From Phenylobacterium koreense (GTDB taxonomy: Bacteria > Pseudomonadota > Alphaproteobacteria > Caulobacterales > Caulobacteraceae), in assembly GCF_040545335.1 (NCBI RefSeq), contig NZ_JBEPLU010000002.1, forward strand, positions 744,001-808,000: a stretch of 64,000 bases of DNA. The letters are read 5' to 3'. This document shows, piece by piece, positions 9,001-16,767 of the stretch (within the stretch, counting starts at the first letter, position 1; each line of letters begins with the position of its first letter). Made by a program: the position numbers and the translations under genes. The notes beneath the pieces were generated by a model. The model worked only from the letters and a program-made list of their open reading frames with translations. It searched no databases and was not told the origin of the DNA.

Positions 9001-9750
9001 CAGCAGGAAGCTGGAATTGTACCAGTCGGCGCTCTCGGCGACGTCGGTCTGCTCGCCCCAGGTCTGCGGCGAGGCCGGCGGCAGGTCGCAATACCAGTCG
9101 TAGAAGGACCCGCAGACCCCGCCGAGCAACTGCAGATACCGCGCGCCGGCCGCGTACGAGACCATCGACATGGCCGGGATCGGTGAAAAGCCGAAGACCC
9201 GGTCGGGCCCGTAGGTCTTGACCGTATAGGCGTTGGCCGCCGCCACGATCTCGGTCACCTCGTCCCAGGTCGAGCGCACGAAGCCGCCCGAGCCGCGCAT
9301 CGTGGTGTAGCTGGCGCGCTGGGCCGGGTCGTTCTGGATCGAGGCCCAGGCGGCGACCGGTGGCAGGGCCGCCCGCGCCTTGCGCCAGAGCTTGAGCAGG
9401 CGCGAGCGCACCAGCGGGTACTTCACCCGGTTGGCCGAGTAGAGGTACCAGCTATAGCTGGCGCCCCGGGCGCAGCCCCGCGGCTCGTGGTTCGGCAGCT
9501 CGGGCCGCGTGCGGGGATAGTCGGTCTGCTGGGTCTCCCAGGTGACGATCCCGCCCTTGACGTAGATCTTCCACGAGCAGGAGCCCGTGCAGTTCACCCC
9601 GTGGGTGGAGCGGACGATCTTGTCGTGCCGCCAGCGGGACCGGTAGGCCTCTTCCCACTTGCGGTCGTCGTTGTTCATCACCCCGTGACCGTCCGAGAAG
9701 AGCTCGGTCTTGCGGGTGAAGAAGGCAAGGCGATCTAAGGTATTGCTCAT
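6019..9750 (-). CDS. narG: Respiratory nitrate reductase alpha subunit NarG
   Basis: Catalytic subunit (1243 residues) that reduces nitrate to nitrite at a Mo-bis-MGD centre. Near the N-terminus HGVNCTGSC supplies the His and Cys ligands of the FS0 cluster (H50, C54, C58), matching the H49/C53/C57 arrangement known in E. coli NarG. The segment YCDLPPASPQTWGEQTD contains the Asp that ligates Mo in this family. The start at 9750 overlaps the narK2 stop by ATGA and gives MSNTLDRLAFFTRK, typical of NarG; the frame upstream belongs to the narK2 region. No Tat-cleaved leader, consistent with a cytoplasm-facing membrane-bound Nar rather than periplasmic Nap. Confidence 0.97.
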   Translation of the reverse strand: MSNTLDRLAFFTRKTELFSDGHGVMNNDDRKWEEAYRSRWRHDKIVRSTHGVNCTGSCSWKIYVKGGIVTWETQQTDYPRTRPELPNHEPRGCARGASYSWYLYSANRVKYPLVRSRLLKLWRKARAALPPVAAWASIQNDPAQRASYTTMRGSGGFVRSTWDEVTEIVAAANAYTVKTYGPDRVFGFSPIPAMSMVSYAAGARYLQLLGGVCGSFYDWYCDLPPASPQTWGEQTDVAESADWYNSSFLLLWGSNVPQTRTPDAHFYTEARYRGAKSVVICPDYSEASKFSDLWLPVKQGTDAALAMAFGHVILKEYHLDREVPYFRDYLRRYSDMPMLVRLVAKDGGYVPERLIRASDFKGALDETNNPDWKTVAVDAESGDVVVPNGSIGFRWGEDGKWNLEERDGRGKDVSLRLGLKGVHDDVAAVRFPYFANSASNGFATTEHPDVLVRNVPVKRLKLVEGETLVASVYDLFLANYGVDQGFGGEHMPASYEDVEPYSPAWAEAITTVPAEQIIAVARGFATNAEKTNGKSMVIIGAAMNHWFHMDMNYRGVINMLVMCGCVGQSGGGWSHYVGQEKLRPQTGWAPLAFATDWVRPPRQQNSTSFFYAHTDQWRYETVGVKEILSPTAPEGPWDAAIIDLNARAERMGWLPSAPALKSNSLDLARAAAAEGMDPKAYTVRQLQNRELQMSCMDPDDPANWPRNMFVWRSNLLGSSGKGHEYFLKHLLGAAHGVQGKDLGESGGQVPREVAWHEQAPEGKLDLLVTLDFRMSTTAVYSDIVLPTATWYEKNDLNTSDMHPFIHPLSAAVDPAWEAKSDWEIFKAIAKRFSDVAPEVLGVEKDVVLTPIQHDSAAELAQPFDVKDWYLGECEPVPGKTMPQITVVERDYPNLYKCFTALGPLMSNVGNGGKGLGWETGHEVDLLRELNGPVLEPGVTEGLPRIDSDIDACETILALAPETNGEVAVKAWAALERQTGRDHTHLAEPKEDEKIRYRDLVAQPRKIISSPIWSGLESEHVCYTAGYTNVHELIPWRTLTGRQQLYQDHLWMRAFGEALCVYKPPVDLKTTHVKGHKPNGEREITLNFITPHQKWGIHSTYSDNLLMLTLNRGGPVVWISEVDAKAAGIADNDWIEVFNANGALTARAVVSQRIREGTTFMYHAQEKIVNTPGSEITGRRGGIHNSCTRTVLKPTHMIGGYAQLAYGFNYYGTVGSNRDEFVVVRKMRKVDWLEEQLGAQEIGQ

Positions 9751-11159
9751 ACTGCGGCATCCGTGACGATGGAAACTTTGGGGGCGTGCAGCAGCGACGA
9801 CTTGCGGCTGTAGAAGGCCCAGTTCATCACGACGCAGCTCAGGTAGAAGGCGAAGAAGAGCCAAAGAGCGGTCTGCGGACCGCCGGTGGCCTTCAGGGAG
9901 TCACCGAAGGCCTTGGGGATGAAGAACCCGCCGTAGGCGCCGATGGCCGAGGTGAAGCCGACGATGGCCGCTGCCTCCATTTCCGCCGCCTTGTGGCGGA
10001 CCGCTTCGCTGGCCTGCGGCATCAGGCGCGGCATGTCGCAGCGCACGATGGCCGGGATCATCTGGAAGGTCGAAGCGTTGCCGACGCCGGTCCAGAAGAA
10101 CAGCCACATGAAGCCGGCGAAGAAGATCGGGAAGGACCGCGCCGCCCCGAACGCCCCGACGCTGTGGAGCACCGCCAGGACGCCCACCGCCAGGGCGATG
10201 AACACATAGTGGGTCACGTGCTGGCCGCCGAAGCGGTCGGCGAGCCATCCGGTCAGGGCGCGCGACAGGGCGCCGACCAACGGCCCGAGGAAGACCAGTT
10301 GCAGCGCGTTCACCTCCGGGAAGAGCGTGTTCATCAGCAGCGGGAAGGCTGCCGAGAACCCGATGAACGAACCGAACGTGCCCAGATAGAGCCAGCACAT
10401 GATCCAGTTGTGCTTGCGCTTGAAGACGACGGCCTGCTCGACGAACGAGGCGCGGGCCGAAGCGATGTCGTTCATGCCGAACCAGGCCGCCAACGTGCCG
10501 ATGACGATGAACGGAACCCAGACGAAGCCGGCGTTCTGCAGCCAGATGCTTCCATCAGGGCCGCTCTGTGGCGCGCCGACGATCGGGGCGAAGGCCGCCA
10601 CCGTGACGACCAGCGGGACCAGGAACTGCATCACGCTGACCCCGAGGTTGCCGAACCCGGCGTTCATGGCCAGGGCGTTGCCCTTCTCGCTCTTCGGGAA
10701 GAAGAAGGAGACGTTGGCCATGGACGAAGCGAAGTTGCCCCCGCCCAGGCCGCAGAGCAGCGCCAGGGCGACGAAGACCACATAGGGCGTCTCCACGTCC
10801 TGCACCGCAAAGCCGATCCCGAGCGCCGGGATCAGCAGCGAGGCGGTCGACAGCGCCGTCCACAGGCGCCCGCCGAAGATCGGCACCATGAAGCTGTAGA
10901 AGATGCGCAGCGTGGCGCCCGAGAGCGCCGGCAGGGCCGCCAGCCAGAAGAGCTGGTCGGTCGTGAACTTGAAGCCGATCGGCTTCAGCTTGGCCACGAC
11001 CATCGACCACACCATCCAGATGGCGAAGGCGATCAGCAGGTTGGGGATCGAGATCCAGAGGTTGCGGGACGCCAGCCGCTTGCCGCCGGCCTGCCAGAAG
11101 GCCGGTTCTTCGGGCCTCCAATCCTGGATTACGTGCGAGGGTGAGGATCGCTTTGACAT
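9747..11159 (-). CDS. narK: Nitrate/nitrite transporter, NarK2-like MFS protein
   Basis: A 470-residue major facilitator protein of the nitrate/nitrite porter group with about 12 membrane segments. The glycine-rich signature GGGNFASSMANVSFFFP and the segment TFQMIPAIVR are typical of NarK/NarK2 antiporters, which exchange nitrate for nitrite during anaerobic respiration. It follows narK1 with an 11-base gap and overlaps narG by ATGA. Having two NNP proteins in tandem is common in alphaproteobacterial nar operons, where they may be fused; here they are separate genes. Assignment to the NarK2 class is by motif recognition, not a tree. Confidence 0.9.
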   Translation of the reverse strand: MSKRSSPSHVIQDWRPEEPAFWQAGGKRLASRNLWISIPNLLIAFAIWMVWSMVVAKLKPIGFKFTTDQLFWLAALPALSGATLRIFYSFMVPIFGGRLWTALSTASLLIPALGIGFAVQDVETPYVVFVALALLCGLGGGNFASSMANVSFFFPKSEKGNALAMNAGFGNLGVSVMQFLVPLVVTVAAFAPIVGAPQSGPDGSIWLQNAGFVWVPFIVIGTLAAWFGMNDIASARASFVEQAVVFKRKHNWIMCWLYLGTFGSFIGFSAAFPLLMNTLFPEVNALQLVFLGPLVGALSRALTGWLADRFGGQHVTHYVFIALAVGVLAVLHSVGAFGAARSFPIFFAGFMWLFFWTGVGNASTFQMIPAIVRCDMPRLMPQASEAVRHKAAEMEAAAIVGFTSAIGAYGGFFIPKAFGDSLKATGGPQTALWLFFAFYLSCVVMNWAFYSRKSSLLHAPKVSIVTDAAV

Positions 11160-11170
11160 GATTTTGGACC

Positions 11171-12532
11171 TCAGGGATGCGCCCGTCCGCGCGCCCCGCC
11201 ATGGGGCAGGTCGTTGGCGGGCGCGGGATTGTGGAGGCTGACCATTTCCGGCAGCTCGGGGAGCTCGCGCAGGCCCGGCTCACGCTCCTGCTCCATCCGG
11301 CGGATCGCCAGGTGCATCCAGATCATCGCGCCGCCGACCAGGACGAAGAGCAGCATGAAGCAGCTCGTCCAGATCCCGGTGGCGTCGTTCAGGACACCGA
11401 AGGCGATAGGCAGGATGAAGCCGCCAATGCCGCCGATCATCCCGACCAGCCCGCCCACCGAACCGATATAGTCGGGGTAGTAGACCGGGATGTGCTTGAA
11501 GACCGCCGCCTTCCCCAGGCTCATGAAGAAGCCGAGGACGAAGGCGATCACCATGAAGGTGGTCAGGTTGGTGGCGAGACGGAACTGGATGGGGCCATGC
11601 ACCCCGTCGATGACGTAGGTGGTCGGGGGATAGGAAAGCAGGAACGTGCAGACGAGGCTGACGCCGAAGGTCAGGTACATCACCTTCCGCGCGCCGATGC
11701 GGTCCGACAGCCAGCCGCCGACGATGCGGAACAGCGAGGCAGGGATCGAGTAGGCCGCAGCGACCATGCCGGCGGTCTTGATGTCGAGCCCATAGACGCC
11801 GACCAGATAGCGCGGCAGCCACAGGGCCAGGGCGACGAAGGCGCCGAAGACGAAGAAGTAGTAGAGCGCGAACCGCCAGACCTGCAGCTTCTTCAGGGGC
11901 GAGAGCTGGAGGAACGTGGCCTCGGCCTTTTCCCCGGTGGCGCGACGGCGCACCAGCTCGGGGTCGTCGACCGTGACGAGGAACGAGACGATGGCGATGC
12001 CGGCCAGGGCCAGGGCCCAGTACCGGGCGACGGCTTCCCAGCCGAAGGCTAGCATCACGAACGGAGCGGCGAACTTGGTGACTGCAGCCCCGATATTGCC
12101 CGCCCCGAAGATGCCGAGCGCGGTGCCCTGGCGTTCTTTCGAGAAGAACTTGGAGACATAGGCCACGCCGACCGCGAACGAACCGCCGGCCAGACCCACC
12201 CCCATCCCGGCCAGCAGGAACTGGGGAAAGGTCTGCGCGTACGAGAGCAGCCAGGTCGCCACGGCGGCGGACAGCATGACCCCCAGGTTGACGACCCGCC
12301 CGCCGTACTGGTCGGTCCACACGCCGAGAAACACCCGGGTAAGCGAGCCGACGAGGATGGGCGTTCCGACGAGCAGTCCGAACTGCGCCTCGCTGAGTCC
12401 CAGGTCCTGGCCGATCTGAACCCCGATGATCGAGAAAATCGTCCACACCGCAAAGCATGCGGTGAAGCCGAAGGTGCTTACCCAGAGCGCCCTTCCGGCG
12501 CCTGGAATATCCTGTGTCGCAGAACGGCCCAC
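11171..12532 (-). CDS. narK: Nitrate transporter, NarK1-like MFS protein (GTG start)
   Basis: A 453-residue major facilitator protein with about 12 membrane helices. The NNP-type glycine motif GVGLAGGSFAVGVAYVSKFF is followed by FGAGNIGAAVTKF. The second half has GKAAVFKHIP and GMIGGIGGFILP. NarK1-type proteins are thought to import nitrate with protons to start respiration. No in-frame ATG lies near the N-terminus; a GTG at 12532 preceded by GGGG is the best start. It is the first gene of the nar operon, and an FNR-type palindrome lies about 78 bases upstream, so low-oxygen induction is likely. Confidence 0.9.
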   Translation of the reverse strand: MGRSATQDIPGAGRALWVSTFGFTACFAVWTIFSIIGVQIGQDLGLSEAQFGLLVGTPILVGSLTRVFLGVWTDQYGGRVVNLGVMLSAAVATWLLSYAQTFPQFLLAGMGVGLAGGSFAVGVAYVSKFFSKERQGTALGIFGAGNIGAAVTKFAAPFVMLAFGWEAVARYWALALAGIAIVSFLVTVDDPELVRRRATGEKAEATFLQLSPLKKLQVWRFALYYFFVFGAFVALALWLPRYLVGVYGLDIKTAGMVAAAYSIPASLFRIVGGWLSDRIGARKVMYLTFGVSLVCTFLLSYPPTTYVIDGVHGPIQFRLATNLTTFMVIAFVLGFFMSLGKAAVFKHIPVYYPDYIGSVGGLVGMIGGIGGFILPIAFGVLNDATGIWTSCFMLLFVLVGGAMIWMHLAIRRMEQEREPGLRELPELPEMVSLHNPAPANDLPHGGARGRAHP

Positions 12533-12600
12533 GTCGGCCCCATCAGCTAAGCGGTCCGCTTGTGGCCGCCGGTGAACGCTAGCTGGACTGCCCTGAAGAC

Positions 12601-12620
12601 CACTTGACCTGCATCAAGTG
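12601..12620. promoter_or_regulatory. FNR/NNR-type box upstream of narK1
   Basis: CACTTGACCTGCATCAAGTG is a perfect 7-base inverted repeat with a 6-base spacer; the core TTGAC-CTGC-ATCAA (12604-12617) differs from the FNR consensus TTGAT-N4-ATCAA in one half-site base. Its centre is about 78 bases before the narK1 GTG, a usual place for an activator site. Binding by the adjacent Crp/Fnr protein is inferred. Confidence 0.75.
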
Positions 12621-12722
12621 AAATCCAGGCATTGGCGGGGTGGGCCAGACGCCCATCGGTTGCCCTTCCGGGCCAATCTCTTGCGTTGTCAGGTGAAGTG
12701 CGACGAAAGCGCGACCGTATTC

Positions 12723-12736
12723 TTGATCTTTGTCAA
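12723..12736. promoter_or_regulatory. FNR-type box upstream of the Crp/Fnr regulator gene
   Basis: TTGATCTTTGTCAA matches TTGAT-N4-ATCAA with one mismatch in the second half-site. It lies about 60 bases before the regulator ATG (12790), suggesting autoregulation, while the box at 12601-12620 serves the divergent nar operon. Confidence 0.65.
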
Positions 12737-12789
12737 CGCGCGCGCCCACGCTCAGCAGGAAGGTTGACTGAGCTGCTGGGAGATTTCCG

Positions 12790-13566
12790 ATGCCACTGAG
12801 ACCCGCCGATCTGGAACGTGTGCGCGCGCTTCCGCTGTTCAGCGAAGTCAGCGACGAGACCTTCGCCATCGCCACGTTCGGGGCGTTCCTGCAAAAGTTT
12901 CGAGCTGGCGCGACGCTGCTGACCGAGGGCGACAAGGTCGACTTCCTCTATGTCCTGCTGGACGGCATCGTCGAGCTGGGCGGCACCTGGAACGACAAGG
13001 AGACCACCCTGGCCGTGCTTCGGCCGGTGTCGACCTTCATCCTGGCGGCTGTCGTCCTCGACGCCGAGGCGCTGATGAGCGCCGAAACCATCGAGCCGTC
13101 CGATATCCTGATGCTGTCGGGCGAAGCGCTCCGGCGGGCCATGCGCACCGACGCGCAGTTCGCCTGCGCCGTCGCCGACGAGCTTTCGGGCTGCTATCGC
13201 GGCCTCGTTCGCGCCATCAAGAATCAGAAGCTCCGTGGCGGCGCCGAGCGGCTGGCCAACTACCTGCTGTCCCAGCAGGCCCGCCAGGGCGGACACGAAA
13301 CCTTCACCCTGCCGCATGAAAAGCGCGTGCTCGCGGCCTTGCTGGGCATGACCCCGGAGAACCTCTCGCGGGCCTTCGGAGCGCTTGCCGACTACGGTGT
13401 GATCGTGAACGGCCCGGCGGTGACTGTGTCGCGCCCGACGGTGATCCGTCGCCTCGCCAAGCCCTCCCCCCTCATCGACAACCACATGCCGCAAGGCGAG
13501 CGGGCGATCGGCAAGGCCGAGCGCGAGCTTTGGCCCTCGATGGGCCACATGGGCGCCCACGCCTAA
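12790..13566 (+). CDS. Crp/Fnr-family transcription regulator (no FNR-type Cys cluster)
   Basis: A 258-residue regulator with an N-terminal cyclic-nucleotide-binding fold (about residues 10-130), a dimer helix and a C-terminal winged helix. The recognition helix TPENLSRAF has Glu190, Ser193 and Arg194, the E-xx-SR contacts of FNR-type proteins that read TTGA half-sites, which matches the boxes upstream. There is no N-terminal cysteine cluster; the only Cys residues are C126 and C135, so it is unlikely to hold FNR's oxygen-sensing [4Fe-4S] cluster. A DNR/NnrR-like NO- or haem-responsive activator is the best guess. It is divergent from the nar operon and probably controls it. Confidence 0.88.
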   Translation: MPLRPADLERVRALPLFSEVSDETFAIATFGAFLQKFRAGATLLTEGDKVDFLYVLLDGIVELGGTWNDKETTLAVLRPVSTFILAAVVLDAEALMSAETIEPSDILMLSGEALRRAMRTDAQFACAVADELSGCYRGLVRAIKNQKLRGGAERLANYLLSQQARQGGHETFTLPHEKRVLAALLGMTPENLSRAFGALADYGVIVNGPAVTVSRPTVIRRLAKPSPLIDNHMPQGERAIGKAERELWPSMGHMGAHA

Positions 13567-13567
13567 G

Positions 13568-13611
13568 GCGCGTTTTCCTGGCGAAACCACCCGCGCTTTC
13601 GCCCGACGCGC
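13568..13611. terminator. Nested inverted repeat between convergent genes
   Basis: Between the ends of the Fnr-like gene and moaA lie GCGCG/CGCGC (outer arms) and GGCGAAA/TTTCGCC (inner arms, 13580-13586 and 13597-13603). The nested stems could stop transcription from both sides, but no clear T-tract follows. Confidence 0.4.
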
Positions 13612-13614
13612 TCC

Positions 13615-14592
13615 CTAGCCCCCGAGCTGGGCGAGGTTCCGGGTGTCGCCCGACAGGCCGTCGGCCAGAGCGTGCCCTGCCCGCTTGCCGATGAGCGACG
13701 CCACGATTCGCTCTTGCAGCTCCTCGCCCCTTCCCTCCGTCAGCAGCTCGCGCAGGTCGACGCCGCCCTCGCCGAACAGGCAAAGGCGCAGCAGGCCGCG
13801 CGAGGTCACCCGAAGCCGATTGCAGCCGTCGCAGAACCCGGCCGCATACGGGGCGATGAGTCCCAGGCGCCCGGCGTAGTCGGGATGGACGTACTCGACC
13901 GCCGGCCCGTCGTCCGCCCCGCGCGCACGCGGCGTCCATCCCTCGCGCTCCAGCCAGTCACGCAAGACCTGGCCGGAGGCATGATGGGCGGCGAAATAGT
14001 CGGCGTTGTCGTTGGTGCGCATCAGCTCGATGAACCGAACCGCCACCGGACGCTCGCGCACGAAGTCAGCGAACCCGCCAAGCCCGCTCTCAGCGGTCTC
14101 CTTCAGAAGGACGGCGTTCACCTTGACCGAGGCCATTCCAAGGCCAAGCGCACGGTCGACACCCTCGACCACGCTGCGCAGCCGGTCGTGACCGGTGATC
14201 CGATGGAACGCCTCGCCGTCCAGGGAATCGATGCTGACGTTCAGGTGGGTGAGACCGGCGGCATGCCAATCGCCGATGCGCCGCGCCAGGTTCCAGCCGT
14301 TGGTGGTCATCGCGACCTTGTCGATCCCGGCGGTCTGCGCCGCCTTCGCGATGATCTGGCCGATATCGCGCCGGACCGTCGGTTCCCCGCCGGTCAGCCG
14401 CACCTTGTGGACGCCCAGCCTCGCGAAGGCCTCGGTCAGGAAGCCGATTTCCTCGACGTTCAGGAACTGCGCCGGTCCGGACTTCCGATAGCCGTCCGGC
14501 AGGCAATAGGTGCAACGGAAGTTGCAGACCTCGGTCACCGAAAGCCGAAGGTAGTTGAAGCGTCGACCGAAGCCGTCGACCAGGCGGTCCAT
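13615..14592 (-). CDS. moaA: GTP 3',8-cyclase MoaA
   Basis: Radical-SAM enzyme for the first step of molybdopterin synthesis, converting GTP with MoaC to cyclic pyranopterin phosphate. The N-terminal cluster motif CNFRCTYC (C23, C27, C30) binds the SAM [4Fe-4S] cluster. The C-terminal cluster is seen in CDGCNRLR and a later Cys in LRLCLF. The protein ends in Gly-Gly, as MoaA does. The start at 14592 is preferred because GGAGAG lies seven bases upstream; an ATG at 14646 would add 18 residues. It is the last gene of a moaD-moaB-moeA-moaA cluster, with a 63-base gap after moeA. No moaC is in the window. Confidence 0.95.
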   Translation of the reverse strand: MDRLVDGFGRRFNYLRLSVTEVCNFRCTYCLPDGYRKSGPAQFLNVEEIGFLTEAFARLGVHKVRLTGGEPTVRRDIGQIIAKAAQTAGIDKVAMTTNGWNLARRIGDWHAAGLTHLNVSIDSLDGEAFHRITGHDRLRSVVEGVDRALGLGMASVKVNAVLLKETAESGLGGFADFVRERPVAVRFIELMRTNDNADYFAAHHASGQVLRDWLEREGWTPRARGADDGPAVEYVHPDYAGRLGLIAPYAAGFCDGCNRLRVTSRGLLRLCLFGEGGVDLRELLTEGRGEELQERIVASLIGKRAGHALADGLSGDTRNLAQLGG

Positions 14593-14655
14593 CGGACGGC
14601 TCTCCGTATTCGAGCCTGGATGTGCGGTTGTCGGATAGTGGCGCATCGGCGGTAG

Positions 14656-15834
14656 CTAGAATGTGAGGGCGAGAACTGGCTCGCCTGCGGCCTTGGCCGC
14701 GGCGCCTGGCAGGCGGCGCAGCAGGACGTCGCAGTGGGCCAGCGGCGCCTGGGCGGCGGCATCCTGATCCACCAGCGGATTGATTCCCTTCTCCAGGCGC
14801 GCGGCGCGGACGAAGGTCTCGCGATCGCCGCAACATGGCAGGTCGGCGGCCAACGGCTCGGTCCGCCACTGGTTCGCGCCTTGCGCGTCCCGCCCGGCCA
14901 TGCCCGCCACCAGCGGCGCCAGCAGCAGCCTTGCGGTCACCATGGCCGAGGTTGGATTTCCCGGCAGGCCGACGACGATGCGGTCGCCGCAACGACCGAT
15001 CCAGACCGGCTTGCCGGGCTTCATCGCCACCTTGTCGACCAGCAGCGACAAGCCGCTGGGGGCGAACATGGCCCGGGCGAGGTCCCGCTCGCCCACCGAG
15101 GCGCCGCCGGTGACCACCACCACGTCAGCATCGTCCAGCGCCGCGGCGGCCGCGCGCTCCAGCGTCGGCAAGTCATCGCCATGCCGCTCGCGCCCGACGA
15201 CCTCGCCGCCCCAGGCCCTTACGAGCGCGGCGACCCCGAACGAGACGCTGTCGGGCACGCCTCGCCCGCCGGCGCCCGGCTCGCGGATCTCGTCACCCGT
15301 GGCGATCAGCCGGACACGGGGCCTGCGATAGACCTCGACCTCGCCAAGGTCCGCCGCGGCCAGCGCGACGAGGCGCGGCGCATCCAGCACGCTGCCTGCG
15401 TCCACCAGAATGTCCCCGGCCTGGAAGTCCGAGCCAGCCTTGCGGATATGCGTCTTGCCGCCATCGAGGCCCCGGAAGACCACGGCGTCGCCCTGGCGCG
15501 CCACCTCTTCCTGGATCACCACCCGGTCGGCGCCTTCGGGAACCGGCGCGCCAGTGAAGATGCGCAGGCACGAACCTGGCTCCAGCCGATCAACGGCGGT
15601 TTGGCCGGCGCGCGATTCTCCCGCCAGGCGCAGCGTCACCTCGTGCGCGCCAAGGTCGGCGTCACGAACCGCGTACCCGTCCATCGCCGACACGTCGGTC
15701 AGTGGCGAACCTTGCTGCGCCTTGGCCGGTGCGGCGAGGACCCGGTCGAACGCCTCGTCCAGGGTCACGCTCTCAGATCCGAGCGGCCGGCCCAGATCGA
15801 GAGCGGCCTGCAGCGCCTCGTCGAACGCGATCAT
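14656..15834 (-). CDS. moeA: Molybdopterin molybdenumtransferase MoeA
   Basis: MoeA inserts molybdate into adenylylated molybdopterin. The 392-residue protein has the N-terminal SPLTDVSAMDGYAVR motif, a central FTGAPVPEGADRVVIQEE segment, the VVTGGASVGERDL loop and the KPGKPVWIG and VGLPGNPTSAMV motifs of the MoeA/gephyrin family, in the usual order and length. The ATG at 15834 overlaps the moaB stop by ATGA; a second ATG at 15840 would add two residues. Part of the Mo-cofactor cluster near the nitrate reductase operon. Cytoplasmic. Confidence 0.95.
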   Translation of the reverse strand: MIAFDEALQAALDLGRPLGSESVTLDEAFDRVLAAPAKAQQGSPLTDVSAMDGYAVRDADLGAHEVTLRLAGESRAGQTAVDRLEPGSCLRIFTGAPVPEGADRVVIQEEVARQGDAVVFRGLDGGKTHIRKAGSDFQAGDILVDAGSVLDAPRLVALAAADLGEVEVYRRPRVRLIATGDEIREPGAGGRGVPDSVSFGVAALVRAWGGEVVGRERHGDDLPTLERAAAAALDDADVVVVTGGASVGERDLARAMFAPSGLSLLVDKVAMKPGKPVWIGRCGDRIVVGLPGNPTSAMVTARLLLAPLVAGMAGRDAQGANQWRTEPLAADLPCCGDRETFVRAARLEKGINPLVDQDAAAQAPLAHCDVLLRRLPGAAAKAAGEPVLALTF

Positions 15835-16370
15835 GCGCATACGCCCCGATAGCGGGGGATCTGCCCGACCAGCGAACAGGGCCGGAAGCGGCTGTCGAGC
15901 TCCTGCGCCAGCACCAGGTCCCAGGCGTCGCGGCAGGCGCCCGTCGATCCCGGCACGCAGAAGATGAACCGCTCGCCGATCTGGCCCGCGAGCGCCCGCG
16001 ACTGAAGCGTCGAGACGCCGACCGTTCCGAGGCTGGCCTGATGGAACACCACCGAAAAGCCATCCATCTCCCGGTCCAGCAGCGGCCGCACCGCTTCGGG
16101 CGTCACGTCTCGGGGCGAAAAGCCGGTGCCGCCGGTGGTGATGATGACGTCCACCGCCGGATTGGCCGCCCAGCTCAGGACCTTGCCGCGAATCGCCTCG
16201 ATCTCATCGGTGACGATGACCCGCTCGAAGAGCTGGTGCCCGGCCTCGACCAGCCGTTCTTCGAGCGCCCGGCCGGAGGTGTCGGTGGCCATGGTGCGCG
16301 TGTCCGAAATCGTCAGCACGGCGATGTTCAGGGGGTAGAAAGGCAGCGTCTCGTCGATCCCGGACTTCAT
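15831..16370 (-). CDS. moaB: MoaB/MogA-family molybdopterin adenylyltransferase
   Basis: A 179-residue protein of the MoaB/MogA fold, which adenylylates molybdopterin before metal insertion by MoeA. Recognisable motifs are AVLTISDTRT near residue 17, DVIITTGGTGFSPRDVTPE in the middle, and FCVPGSTGACRDAW near the C-terminus. Length matches MoaB. It lies 48 bases after moaD and overlaps moeA. MoaB and MogA are hard to separate by motif; the symbol moaB is chosen on length and the loop sequence. Confidence 0.88.
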   Translation of the reverse strand: MKSGIDETLPFYPLNIAVLTISDTRTMATDTSGRALEERLVEAGHQLFERVIVTDEIEAIRGKVLSWAANPAVDVIITTGGTGFSPRDVTPEAVRPLLDREMDGFSVVFHQASLGTVGVSTLQSRALAGQIGERFIFCVPGSTGACRDAWDLVLAQELDSRFRPCSLVGQIPRYRGVCA

Positions 16371-16418
16371 GAGGCCCGCATCTCCTGTCTGAAGGACACA
16401 ATCACGTCGCCCGCCCGC

Positions 16419-16709
16419 TCAGCCCCCGGAGAACACAGGCAGGAACGCGACCTCGCTTCCGCCGCGCACCCAGGCGCTGTCGGGGCAGATCACCTGATCG
16501 ACCGATCCGCGCACGTCGGCGCGCATCAGTTCGGGGTCAGGCTCACCTCCGGACGCGGCCAGGCGGCGACGTATCTCGCCAAGGGGACATCCCTCGGCCG
16601 GCAGGGAGAGACGACGTTCGCGGCCGAAGATCTCGGCCAGCCGCCCCCAGAAGAGGACGCGGACCTCGGCCCGGTCTTCAAGCCCATCGTTGCTGAGCGC
16701 CATGTTCAT
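16419..16709 (-). CDS. moaD: Molybdopterin synthase small subunit MoaD
   Basis: A 96-residue ubiquitin-fold sulfur carrier. The body (EVRVLFWGRLAEIFG) and the invariant C-terminal Gly-Gly (ending PVFSGG), which becomes the thiocarboxylate, identify MoaD. It is the first gene of the moa cluster. Its partner MoaE, which forms the catalytic large subunit, is not in this window and must be elsewhere. The N-terminal dozen residues are longer than in E. coli; an inner start is possible. Confidence 0.88.
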   Translation of the reverse strand: MNMALSNDGLEDRAEVRVLFWGRLAEIFGRERRLSLPAEGCPLGEIRRRLAASGGEPDPELMRADVRGSVDQVICPDSAWVRGGSEVAFLPVFSGG

Positions 16710-16767
16710 CGTCGCCTGCCTGATGATCCTTCTTAGGACCGGCGACGCCCCCCGCCCTTGTCAGATA

